From NCBI RefSeq assembly GCF_009914765.1, contig NZ_WYDS01000015.1, positions 1-64,000 on the forward strand: a DNA stretch of 64,000 nucleotides. The letters run 5' to 3'. This stretch comes from Halodesulfovibrio sp. MK-HDV. GTDB taxonomy: Bacteria > Desulfobacterota > Desulfovibrionia > Desulfovibrionales > Desulfovibrionaceae. Of the stretch, positions 17,852 through 25,945 are shown piece after piece. Below the pieces are notes generated by a model. The model ran no database searches and had not been told where the DNA came from. It worked only from the letters and a program-made list of their open reading frames with translations. Both the position numbers and the translations under genes were made by a program. How positions within the stretch are numbered: position 1 is the first letter of the stretch; the number at the start of each line of letters is the position of its first letter.

Positions 17852-18232
17852 TTATACAAGTGGTGGAAAAAATTTTGCTAACAGAATGAGCCCCTGCGTA
17901 CCAGCCATCACCTGATGGGGCTCACCTTCATTAATTACTGTCATTACTCCAGGTTCATAACAGATTGTTTTTCCGGTTAAAACACATTCTCCACTGCCAT
18001 CTATAATTTCGTGCAACTCTTTTTGTTCTTCGTGGCAGTGAGATTCCAGACCGCATTGTGGGGCAACCTTAATAAGGTGGGAGCTGAAGGTGTTGCCTGT
18101 TTCAGCACTTGTAAGCAAATGTTTGATCTGAATACCTTTGAAGGTAGGATGATCAATCCATGCAACATCGCTAAGATTTTTTGAGCTGTGTGAAAAGTAA
18201 ACAGTATTATTGGCAATTGTAGAAACGTTCAT
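17852..18232 (-). CDS. cupin domain protein
   Basis: A 126-residue single-domain cupin. Metal-binding motif 1 is partly visible (LESHCHEEQKELHEIIDGSGECVLTG: His, His, Glu) and motif 2 at GVMTVINEGEPHQVMAG (His). Start ATG 18232 is set by AGGAG seven nt upstream; a longer frame to 18319 has no such site. Small cupins of this type often act as metal-dependent isomerases or ligand sensors. Function unknown here. It lies immediately upstream of the AraC gene, which suggests that the regulator controls it. Confidence 0.75.
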   Translation of the reverse strand: MNVSTIANNTVYFSHSSKNLSDVAWIDHPTFKGIQIKHLLTSAETGNTFSSHLIKVAPQCGLESHCHEEQKELHEIIDGSGECVLTGKTICYEPGVMTVINEGEPHQVMAGTQGLILLAKFFPPLV

Positions 18233-18474
18233 TGGTATACTCCTTGTGTTTCCAGCAAAGTATAGCCAGTAGATTGTGCCGTATTGTACAATCTTGCTTT
18301 TGCGATGATGAATCTGCATATATGAATGGTTACTAAAAAATTAATCATGGTTATGGGCTCTAATCTGTTCAGATTATTATCTTGCGCCTTGACTTTGTGC
18401 TAAAAATCACAATAGAATATTTCTATTCAGGTATAATAAATTCAATGTGTTGTGTGGTTCGGTCAGGAGGGTGG

Positions 18475-19908
18475 ATGCTGAGACTTAACGTTCGACAGCG
18501 GATTATTGCAGGCTTTCTCATCCTTTCTATTTGCTTAGGGGGGCAGACCTACTTCTCCTATAAGCAATTACTTCTTGTTGAGGATAAAACATATTCAGTT
18601 GAATTTATTGATGATGTGGAAAGTTCTATTTTGAATTTCCGTCGGCAGGAAAAAAACTACCTGCTGTATGGAGAGGAAAGCAGCTATGATCTCGCCCTTG
18701 AGGAAATAGAAAATACGCTGCTGTTGTTGAATCAGCATTCTGATTTGAATTTTGATGCAACCATGATCGGCAATATAATTAAGCTGAAGAAAACTATTTC
18801 TGCTTATCGGGCAGGCATCATTTCCATGTATACTGTTGCAACACAACAGGGTCGGAATCTGAAGGCAGAGATAGTAAAGCTGCGTGAAATCGGGCAGGAA
18901 CTGGTTATTCAGGCGCAGAGTATTGCTACGTTGGAACGCGAAAATATTCTCAAAATTAACAGGCAATTGCGTAAGCAGTTGCTTTTTTCTATTTTAACAG
19001 TGACTTTTTTATTCCTGTGCACCCTGTATTTTATCTCCAAACGAATTGTGAGTCCGCTTAAGATTATTGAAGAGACTACAAAACAAATTGCGCAAGGTAA
19101 CTTTGCACCTGTTGAAGTGGAAAATGTGCATGATGAAATTGCACAAGTTCAGGTCGCTTTTAACCGTATGGTTTCTGAACTGGAACATCGCCAATCGCAA
19201 CTGGTTCAGGCTCAGAAAATGTCATCCATCGGTACGCTCAGTGCCGGTATCGCCCATCAGGTGAATAATCCACTCAACAATATTTCTACTTCTGCGCAAA
19301 TTTTGCAAGGTGAGCTGAGTAGTTCCATCGATCCCTTCGCTAAAAAGCTTCTTGATAATATTGAAACAGAAACAGCGCGTGCGCGGGATATTGTCCGTGG
19401 GTTGCTTGAATTTGCACGCTGTGCAGATTTGTCCGTGCGTACTGTGTCGTTGAAGACTGTTGTAGAGAATGCTGTACGGCTTGTTTCGTCACAGGTTCCT
19501 TCCGGAGTGACTTTGGAAGTGGATGTGCCAGAAGATATCTTTGTGCATATTGATCCACAGAGAATGGGTGAGGTGCTGATCAACCTCATCATTAATGCTA
19601 TTCAAGCCATGAAGGTGAATACTTCGGGGTTCATCACGATAACCGTACTGGAAGAACATGCTGAGGAGTCTGTAACGCTTGTTGTAACTGATTCCGGTAG
19701 GGGGATTAGTGACGCTGATTTGCCCAAGGTGTTTGACCCGTTCTTTACACGCAAAGATGTGGGTGAGGGCACGGGACTTGGGCTTTCTGTCGCATACGGC
19801 ATAATAGAAGAACTTGATGGAGAAATCCGCGTAGAAAGCACGCTCGGCGTCGGTTCCAGATTTTATATAGACTTACCGCTGGTGAACAGCGATGAGAGTG
19901 TCGCCTGA
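18475..19908 (+). CDS. sensor histidine kinase (HAMP, NtrB-like)
   Basis: A 477-residue membrane kinase: helix at about 9-28, an all-helical periplasmic sensor to about 165, a second helix at about 168-188, HAMP (RIVSPLKIIEETTKQIAQG), a short coil, HisKA with phospho-acceptor His261 in GIAHQVNNPLNN, and HATPase_c with the N box, DSGRGISD and GEGTGLGLSVAYGII. ATG 18475 has AGGAGG upstream; the frame extends further but has no other good start. It is 75 bp upstream of the NtrC-type regulator and is its evident partner. It may also phosphorylate the receiver domain of the Lon-like protease encoded convergently. Confidence 0.9.
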   Translation: MLRLNVRQRIIAGFLILSICLGGQTYFSYKQLLLVEDKTYSVEFIDDVESSILNFRRQEKNYLLYGEESSYDLALEEIENTLLLLNQHSDLNFDATMIGNIIKLKKTISAYRAGIISMYTVATQQGRNLKAEIVKLREIGQELVIQAQSIATLERENILKINRQLRKQLLFSILTVTFLFLCTLYFISKRIVSPLKIIEETTKQIAQGNFAPVEVENVHDEIAQVQVAFNRMVSELEHRQSQLVQAQKMSSIGTLSAGIAHQVNNPLNNISTSAQILQGELSSSIDPFAKKLLDNIETETARARDIVRGLLEFARCADLSVRTVSLKTVVENAVRLVSSQVPSGVTLEVDVPEDIFVHIDPQRMGEVLINLIINAIQAMKVNTSGFITITVLEEHAEESVTLVVTDSGRGISDADLPKVFDPFFTRKDVGEGTGLGLSVAYGIIEELDGEIRVESTLGVGSRFYIDLPLVNSDESVA

Positions 19909-19983
19909 AAGAGCCATTCAAGCGGCTGGCAGCTACCGTTATCACGACGGTGGTGTTCGGCTCAAAAGCATATGTAGGGCGTT

Positions 19984-21351
19984 ATGAATGAAGCGAAGAT
20001 ATTAATAGCTGAAGACGAGTTAATTGCTCGGGAAAATTTAGCGCATGTACTCTCTCAACAGGGCGCAACAGTCACAGCTGTTGAAAACGGTGCGCAGGCA
20101 CAGGCCGCTGTAGAAAAATATCAGTACGATGTTGTGCTGACGGATATGCGTATGCCCGACATCAGCGGGATGGAGTTGCTTCAGTTTATTAAGGCCAAGG
20201 CTCCGGATACAGAGGTTATTGTGCTGACAGGATACGCCACTGTAGATAATGCCGTGCAGGCAATGGGCAGAGGTGCATTTCAATATCTTGCAAAACCGGT
20301 TCGTCTTGATGAAGTGAGTTTGATGACGCAGAAGGCGCTGGAAAAGAAGCGGATGAAAGAAGAAGTAGCCATGTTGCGACAGCAGCTGGGAACTTCCGGT
20401 TCTGATAGAATAGTGGGGCATAGTACGCCGATTAATGTTCTGAAGCGTCAGATAGATCAAGTTGCGGCTGTGGGGTGCACGGTGCTTATTCAAGGCGAAA
20501 CAGGAACAGGCAAAGAGCTTGTTGCTAAAGCTCTGCATATGGGAAGCCCTAGAAGAAAGAATTTATTCTTCGCCATTAACTGTGCCTCGTTTAATGAAGA
20601 GCTGCTTGCGAACGAATTGTTCGGGCATGAAAAATCTGCATTTACCGGTGCTCATAGCGCGAAAAAAGGTCTGCTTGAATCTGCGGATAACGGTACATTT
20701 TTTCTGGATGAAGTTGGCGATATGCCATTGAGTATGCAGGCGAACTTGTTGCGAGTACTTGAAACTAGAAAGCTACTCCGAGTTGGCGGAACAATAGAAG
20801 TGCCGGTTGATGTGCGCATTATCGCAGCAACAAACCGAGATTTATTGAGCATGGTGGAGCATGGAACATTCCGCCGTGACCTGTATTACAGATTAAATGT
20901 TATAACGCTTGATGTGCCGCCGCTTCGTAAACGTAAAGATGACATACCGCTGTTGGCAGGCTTCTTTGTGAACAAATTTGCGTCTGTGTTTAAGAAAAAA
21001 ATTACAGATATTGATGATGAAGTGCTGAATATTCTGTCTGGATATGCTTTTCCCGGTAACGTTCGTGAACTGGAAAACTTAATGGAACGTGCCGTTGTGC
21101 TATGTAACGGAAAAGTTATTCGCGTAGCACAGTTACCGCCTGATTTATGGGGCGATAAACTGCTCCGGTCAACAGTGCCGGCTTCGCCTATTGAGTTCGA
21201 TGACGTGGTGTCGCTTGAAGATAATGAGCGTCGATACCTGCGTTGGGTTCTGGAACAGGCAGAAGGCAACAAAACCCGTGCGGCAGAATTGCTGGGCTTG
21301 AATAGAGGCTCTCTGTGGAGAAAAATGAAACGGCTCGGGCTTGATAATTAG
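19984..21351 (+). CDS. NtrC-family sigma-54 response regulator
   Basis: A 455-residue regulator with an N-terminal receiver (acidic ED pair at the start, phospho-acceptor Asp54 in VVLTDMRMPD, Thr in VLTGYATV, Lys in LAKP), an AAA+ domain (GETGTGKE, then SAFTGA in place of GAFTGA, FLDEVGD) and a Fis helix-turn-helix (NKTRAAELLGLNRGSLWRKM). It pairs with the upstream kinase. A likely target is the sigma-54 promoter at 23705-23721 with its three palindromes. From memory, a comparable kinase, regulator and Lon-like trio occurs in Desulfovibrio vulgaris around DVU3303-DVU3305; I could not check that. Confidence 0.92.
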   Translation: MNEAKILIAEDELIARENLAHVLSQQGATVTAVENGAQAQAAVEKYQYDVVLTDMRMPDISGMELLQFIKAKAPDTEVIVLTGYATVDNAVQAMGRGAFQYLAKPVRLDEVSLMTQKALEKKRMKEEVAMLRQQLGTSGSDRIVGHSTPINVLKRQIDQVAAVGCTVLIQGETGTGKELVAKALHMGSPRRKNLFFAINCASFNEELLANELFGHEKSAFTGAHSAKKGLLESADNGTFFLDEVGDMPLSMQANLLRVLETRKLLRVGGTIEVPVDVRIIAATNRDLLSMVEHGTFRRDLYYRLNVITLDVPPLRKRKDDIPLLAGFFVNKFASVFKKKITDIDDEVLNILSGYAFPGNVRELENLMERAVVLCNGKVIRVAQLPPDLWGDKLLRSTVPASPIEFDDVVSLEDNERRYLRWVLEQAEGNKTRAAELLGLNRGSLWRKMKRLGLDN

Positions 21352-21435
21352 TCCGTATTTGTCCTTTGGTTCTTATTTTTCGCTAATATTGTTTTACTTG
21401 TGTCGTTTTTGCTCTGAAAGCGCGTTTCTTGTACT

Positions 21436-23481
21436 TTAGCCTTCTCCCTGCGCGTGCTGTAACTCTGAGGACGGCAGGAGTACTAAATCTACCACTTCAT
21501 TGATAGAAGATATGAAATGCAGTTCCGCTGCGTTGCGCACTTCATCATTCATAACAAGCACTTCTCTTTTGTTGCGTTCCGGCAGCAGAATAGTGCGGAC
21601 TCCGGCTTGCTGCGCTGCCAAAATCTTTTCGCGCAATCCCCCTACAGGTAATACTCGTCCGCTCAGGGTAAATTCCCCCGTCAGGGCAACGTCCCTTCGT
21701 GCAGGTCGTCTCGTGAGTAGTGACAGCAGCGCCATCGCGATTGTTATTCCTGCTGATGCACCGTCTTTGGATATGTCACCAGCTGGGATGTGAACATGGA
21801 TGTCCGTTTGTTCAAACATATTCTCATCAATTGAAAACTGCGTAGCATTGCTTCGGATGAAACTGAGTGCTGTCTGGGCGGATTCTTTCAAAATGTCCCC
21901 CAGAGAGCCTGTCATCAGCAGTTGTCCAGTGCCTTTCATTTTGGCTGTTTCAATATAGATAAGCTGTCCGCCATATTCGCTCCATACCAGACCCGCCGTT
22001 ACACCGATAAGCGGCTGCGCTGTTGCAGCCTCAAATGTGTATCGCTCGTACCCCAGCAGTGAAACAATATCGTCGCTTGAAACAGAGATAGGTGGCTGTT
22101 TGGACTGTTGCAGAATCTGTAAATTGATTTTGCGGCAGACATTACCAATTTCTCTGTTCACACTGCGCAGCCCTGCATCTCTGGTGTAACCGGAAATGAG
22201 TGTGGACATGGCTTCCGGTGTGAACGAAATTTCGTTTTGAGAATAGCCGAGAGTGCGTAGCTGACGCGGCGCAAGGTAATCCAACCCGATTTGTTTCTTT
22301 TCATTCAAGGTGTAGCAGGAGAAGGGGATAATCTCCATTCTGTCCCGCAACGGTGCGGGGAGATTTTCTACTACGTTTGCTGTTGTAATGAACATGACGC
22401 GGGAAAGGTCGAACGGAGTATCAATATAGTAGTCTAAAAAATGCCTGTTCTGTTCAGGATCAAGAATTTCCAGCAGGACAGATGCAGGATCGCCTCGGAA
22501 GTCCTGACCTATTTTATCTATCTCATCCAACATAAAGACGGGGTTGTTTACACCGCATTTGTTCAGTTCACTGATGATGCGGCCAGCCATTGCGCCCACG
22601 TACGTGCGTCTGTGCCCGCGAAGTTCTGCCTCGTCGCGCATTCCGGCAAGTGAGAGTCTAACAAATTTTCTGGAAAGGGCATTGGCAACAGATTTGCCGA
22701 TGGATGTTTTTCCGGTACCCGGAGGGCCCGTGAAGCACAGGATTGGGCCTGAAACGGAACATGCCTGTTTCTGCTGTTCTAAAATTTCTTGAACGGTGTT
22801 GCGAAGAATCTCTAAGTTGATGGGTTTAGGCAAATAATGCAGAGCACCTTGTTTGAGTGCGCCAATGGCGTTGTCTACGGTTGCGTAGCCAGTAACAATA
22901 ATAAGCTTGGTGTCCGGCCATTCTTCCTGAACATAGTTAAGCAGCTCAAGCCCATCCATTTTCTGCATTTTAAGGTCAGTTACAATGCAGTCCACATTGC
23001 GTTCTTCCAGAATACTTACAGCCTCCAGACCATTTGAGGCGACAAGGATTTCGCAGGAAAGTTTTCCAAGTGCATATGCCATGTTGTCGCGGGAGATTTC
23101 TTCATCATCCACAACAAGTACGGTACTTTTTTTAATATGACAGGTGATGTTGGAAGCTAGATATTCTAGAATGCGCTGCTTTACGCCATTCAATCCAAAG
23201 TGTTCCTGATTAAGCACGGTGACGGCGTTTTCAAGCTCCAGATTATCCTGAGATGAAATATTCCACGGAAGCGAAAGCAGCATTTCTACATAGGTCACAC
23301 CAACGCCAAACTCGGCAATGGACGGATCTGTTCTGTCCAGCTTGGTGATTTCTTCCAGTGCAATGTGCCGTACATTTTCAGGCAGCTTTGCTTTCTCAAC
23401 GGCGCTACGCAGCTCTTCCTGCGTGGTTGCGGTTGTTTCCGGTACAGGGGCAATGTTCTCTGGTCTGCTAAAAAGTCCCAT
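21436..23481 (-). CDS. Lon-type ATP-dependent protease with an inserted response-regulator receiver domain
   Basis: A 681-residue hybrid. Residues about 1-112 match only the last part of the Lon N-terminal region (TYVEMLLSLPWN, then GLNGVKQRILEYLA). A complete receiver follows at about 120-235, with the VVDDEE acidic pocket, phospho-acceptor Asp169, VTGYATV and LPKP. The Lon AAA+ module then resumes at GPILCFTGPPGTGKT (Walker A 252-259) with FMLDEID, and ends in the Lon proteolytic domain with catalytic Ser576 (KDGASAG) and Lys619 (GGLREK), spaced 43 residues as in LonA. All catalytic and phosphorylation residues are intact. The substrate-binding LAN domain is missing. The start is taken at ATG 23481; an in-frame ATG at 23604 would add 41 residues across the operator region. 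Confidence 0.9.
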   Translation of the reverse strand: MGLFSRPENIAPVPETTATTQEELRSAVEKAKLPENVRHIALEEITKLDRTDPSIAEFGVGVTYVEMLLSLPWNISSQDNLELENAVTVLNQEHFGLNGVKQRILEYLASNITCHIKKSTVLVVDDEEISRDNMAYALGKLSCEILVASNGLEAVSILEERNVDCIVTDLKMQKMDGLELLNYVQEEWPDTKLIIVTGYATVDNAIGALKQGALHYLPKPINLEILRNTVQEILEQQKQACSVSGPILCFTGPPGTGKTSIGKSVANALSRKFVRLSLAGMRDEAELRGHRRTYVGAMAGRIISELNKCGVNNPVFMLDEIDKIGQDFRGDPASVLLEILDPEQNRHFLDYYIDTPFDLSRVMFITTANVVENLPAPLRDRMEIIPFSCYTLNEKKQIGLDYLAPRQLRTLGYSQNEISFTPEAMSTLISGYTRDAGLRSVNREIGNVCRKINLQILQQSKQPPISVSSDDIVSLLGYERYTFEAATAQPLIGVTAGLVWSEYGGQLIYIETAKMKGTGQLLMTGSLGDILKESAQTALSFIRSNATQFSIDENMFEQTDIHVHIPAGDISKDGASAGITIAMALLSLLTRRPARRDVALTGEFTLSGRVLPVGGLREKILAAQQAGVRTILLPERNKREVLVMNDEVRNAAELHFISSINEVVDLVLLPSSELQHAQGEG

Positions 23482-23544
23482 CTTTCCCGCCTTTTGTTTA
23501 TCTATGTATATCAGGTTGATATCAGTAAATCTATGTATTCCGCT

Positions 23545-23559
23545 GCTGCAATATGCAGC
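23545..23559. promoter_or_regulatory. palindromic operator copy A (GCTGCA arms)
   Basis: GCTGCAATATGCAGC: perfect 6-bp inverted arms around a 3-bp centre. First of three matching sites between the Lon-hybrid gene and the divergent stress operon, centred about 167 bp from the -12 box. Confidence 0.65.
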
Positions 23560-23597
23560 ATTTTTTTTGCGATATAATCCCATGTTGCAAATGAATT

Positions 23598-23612
23598 GCT
23601 GCAAATTACAGC
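23598..23612. promoter_or_regulatory. palindromic operator copy B
   Basis: GCTGCAAATTACAGC, with the same arms except one mismatch. Its centre lies 53 bp from copy A and 30 bp from copy C. Confidence 0.6.
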
Positions 23613-23627
23613 GATATAATTACAACC

Positions 23628-23642
23628 GCTGCAATTTGTAGC
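23628..23642. promoter_or_regulatory. palindromic operator copy C
   Basis: GCTGCAATTTGTAGC, extended to CCGCT...AGCGG outside. Closest of the three to the sigma-54 promoter (about 84 bp from its -12 box), in the normal enhancer range for an NtrC-type activator. Confidence 0.65.
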
Positions 23643-23704
23643 GGTTTTTTTAGTAGTAAAAATGCATCTGTAAAATAAAATCAATTAAAATAGATAGTTA
23701 TAAA

Positions 23705-23721
23705 TTGGCACGAATGCTGCT
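23705..23721 (+). promoter_or_regulatory. sigma-54 promoter of the stress/exporter operon
   Basis: TTGGCACGAATGCTGCT matches the -24/-12 consensus at nearly every position, including GG and GC at ten-base spacing. It lies 42 bp before the first gene of the operon and downstream of three palindromes, so the NtrC-type regulator of this locus is the probable activator. Confidence 0.85.
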
Positions 23722-23763
23722 TTATTGAGGGAGATAACCCCGAGGAGAATGGTGAGATAATTC

Positions 23764-24252
23764 ATGAAGATACTTAAGATGCTGGAGTCCGTAACAACCG
23801 CAGCAGCATTTGCGGAAGCAGGTGAGTGGGATACGGCTCTGGAAATGATGAAGGCAGATGAGAAGCAGAAGAAGATCATCGTTGCCTATGACGGAGAACC
23901 AGCCGAAAGGCAGGTTATCCAAGCTGCGTTGCCTATTGCAGCACGTTTAGGATGCGAACTGTTGTTCGCCTGCGTGCTGGGCAAAGCAAAGGCAGGGCAG
24001 CTGGGTAAAAAGTTTCTTGAATCATCAAACCGTTCTTTCAAACAAATATTTAGCGAGGAGGTCGCCAAATTACCGGGTTCCACCCCAAGCATTAATGCCA
24101 GGCAAGTTATTGTGTTTTCGAGCTTTTGCGAGGCAGTACGAAATATTTGCAATGAAACGAGAGAAGTAGAATTTGTTCTTCTGCGGTGTGAAGAACGCAT
24201 ACCAGCTCAATTACACATAGATGTGCCCTATTTTTTTATGACGAATACTTAG
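23764..24252 (+). CDS. universal stress protein-like protein, first gene of the sigma-54 operon
   Basis: A 162-residue protein. Residues 1-32 form a helical module (MKILKMLESV, FAEAGEWDTALEMM) that recurs in the next gene. Residues about 37-160 look like a USP/nucleotide-binding alpha/beta fold (KKIIVAYDGEPAERQVIQAALPIAARLGCELLFACVL), but the usual C-terminal glycine-rich ATP-binding motif is not evident. GGTGAG lies a few bases before ATG 23764. It heads a six-gene run with small gaps. Confidence 0.65.
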   Translation: MKILKMLESVTTAAAFAEAGEWDTALEMMKADEKQKKIIVAYDGEPAERQVIQAALPIAARLGCELLFACVLGKAKAGQLGKKFLESSNRSFKQIFSEEVAKLPGSTPSINARQVIVFSSFCEAVRNICNETREVEFVLLRCEERIPAQLHIDVPYFFMTNT

Positions 24253-24306
24253 CATGGGGAGATGCTGAGTAACGCAGAGGTCCTACGCTTGATAAAGGAG
24301 GGCGTT

Positions 24307-24474
24307 GTGAATCTGTTTAAAACGCTAGAAAGGCTATTTGTAGCGGTCGTGTTTGCTGAGAGTGGCGATAGTGATACGGCTAATCGTATCGTCAACGAGC
24401 ATAAGGGGAAAAAAGCAACATCTAACAGACAGGCTTCAAAGAACGCAAAAAAAAGACCTCAGTTACGTGCGTAA
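24307..24474 (+). CDS. small protein sharing the FAE-G-DTA module
   Basis: A 55-residue protein. The start is taken at GTG 24307 because AAGGAGG lies five nt before it; an ATG at 24262 has no usable spacing. The first 30 residues (MNLFKTLERL, FAESGDSDTANRIV) match the N-terminus of the preceding USP-like protein (FAEAGEWDTALEMM), then a Lys/Arg-rich tail follows. No known family. The shared module suggests a common partner or oligomerisation site. Confidence 0.65.
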   Translation: MNLFKTLERLFVAVVFAESGDSDTANRIVNEHKGKKATSNRQASKNAKKRPQLRA

Positions 24475-24506
24475 CACCAAACGCAGGTAGTACCGAAGGA
24501 GATATA

Positions 24507-24815
24507 ATGAACGCTCACGACAGAAAGAAAAAAGCAAAAATCAAAGCTCTATTATTCGGCGCAGTAAGTATCGCCTTATACGCAGCTGTTTTTAAATTTG
24601 CAGATCCTATGGTCACTTTATATGCAAAGGGTGGCGCGTACTGTTTGCTGCCTGTTTCAACTGTATTTTTGTTTTCCTACGTACATGGGAACTTCGCCAG
24701 TAACGTTTGGACAGCATTAGGCATTGAAGCTTCCTCAAGTGCTGGGAGAAAGACTAAAAAGGCAGAAACAACCCAGCGTAAAGACACCCGAAGTCGCGCG
24801 GCAATGAATGCGTAG
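24507..24815 (+). CDS. small two-helix membrane protein
   Basis: A 102-residue protein with a basic N-terminus (DRKKKAKIK), two membrane helices (about 13-33 and 40-60) and a charged, Lys/Arg/Thr-rich cytoplasmic tail. It has a very good AAGGAGATATA ribosome site. No family recognised. It sits between the small-module gene and the TauE/SafE exporter, so it may be an accessory subunit of that exporter; this is inference. Confidence 0.65.
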   Translation: MNAHDRKKKAKIKALLFGAVSIALYAAVFKFADPMVTLYAKGGAYCLLPVSTVFLFSYVHGNFASNVWTALGIEASSSAGRKTKKAETTQRKDTRSRAAMNA

Positions 24816-24842
24816 CAGTGACGAATAGTCAGGAGATATACC

Positions 24843-25910
24843 ATGCATGATTTATTATTAGACGGCGCGCGCTTTGTAGACTTGTCTCTTGCGGGTGTGC
24901 TTTTTCTCTTCTTTGTAGGCTTCGTAGGCGGACTGGTAAGTGGCTTTATCGGCTCCGGCGGCGCATTTGTTCTTACACCGGGTATGATGAGTCTCGGCGT
25001 TCCGGGACCTGTCGCTGTTGCAAGTAACATGTGCCATAAATTCCCTAAAGCACTTGTAGGCGCATTAAAACGTTACAAGTACGGTCAGGTAGATATTAAA
25101 ATGGGTTTGATTGTCGGTATCTCTGCCGAAGTTGGCGTGCAGATTGGTATTCAAATTCAAAAACTAATTCTTGAGTTATGGGGACCAGCTGGTTCAAACC
25201 TCTACGTTTCGTTAGCATTTGTGTTCGTGCTGGTTACCGTTGGCAGCTTTGTTATGAAAGATGCCATCACTACAAAACGCAATGGTGGTGAAGAAAAAGT
25301 AACCAACCTTGCTAAAAAACTGCAAAGCATCGAACTGTGGCCGATGGTGACCTTTAAAGGCAGCGACATCCGAATTTCATTCTGGTTTACCGCACCGGTT
25401 GGCCTTGCAGCAGGTTTGCTTGCAGCTACTATTGCTGTTGGCGGTTTCGCAGGCGTACCGGGCATGATCTACATTATCGGTATGACCAGCCTTATGGCAT
25501 CTGCAACCGAGCTTGTTGTTGCATTTGTAATGGGTCTTGGCGGCACACTCATCTGGGCATTCTATGGTATGGTAGACATTCGCCTTACCCTTATAATTCT
25601 TGCCGGTTCATTATTTGGTGTTCAGCTTGGCGCAATCGGTACTACGTATGTTAAGGATTATGTAATCAAATATGTAATGGCGACTATTATGCTGATCGTT
25701 GCATTCAGTCGCGGTCTTGCTATTCCTAAATACTTAAAACAGCTTGATGCTATTAACTGGGACTCCGGTCTTATCAGTAGCATGAGTCAGGTAAGTTTCG
25801 GACTTATGTGTTTTGCTTTGGGCGTAGGCGCGTACATCATCCTTAAAGGTATGATCGTTGGTCGCAGAAAAGAACGTGAAATGGAAATGGGTGCAGGCTC
25901 TAACGCATAA
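24843..25910 (+). CDS. TauE/SafE family sulfite/organosulfonate exporter
   Basis: Inner-membrane protein of 355 residues with about eight helices. The family pattern of two related halves is visible: GGLVSGFIGSGGAFVLTP in the first half and GLLAATIAVGGFAGVPGMIYIIG in the second. These proteins move sulfite, sulfoacetate or similar anions; in a sulfur-reducing organism sulfite export is plausible, but the substrate is not shown. The AGGAGATATACC site fixes the start. Universal stress proteins lie on both sides in the same operon. Confidence 0.85.
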   Translation: MHDLLLDGARFVDLSLAGVLFLFFVGFVGGLVSGFIGSGGAFVLTPGMMSLGVPGPVAVASNMCHKFPKALVGALKRYKYGQVDIKMGLIVGISAEVGVQIGIQIQKLILELWGPAGSNLYVSLAFVFVLVTVGSFVMKDAITTKRNGGEEKVTNLAKKLQSIELWPMVTFKGSDIRISFWFTAPVGLAAGLLAATIAVGGFAGVPGMIYIIGMTSLMASATELVVAFVMGLGGTLIWAFYGMVDIRLTLIILAGSLFGVQLGAIGTTYVKDYVIKYVMATIMLIVAFSRGLAIPKYLKQLDAINWDSGLISSMSQVSFGLMCFALGVGAYIILKGMIVGRRKEREMEMGAGSNA

Positions 25911-25945
25911 GCACGATGTAATCTAAGCACAGAAGGGCGTTACGA

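Noticed and set aside
21436-23481. Receiver-Lon hybrid as an assembly chimera
   Set aside because: One uninterrupted frame, precise domain borders, intact residues on both sides and a receiver close to the neighbouring regulator argue for a real gene.
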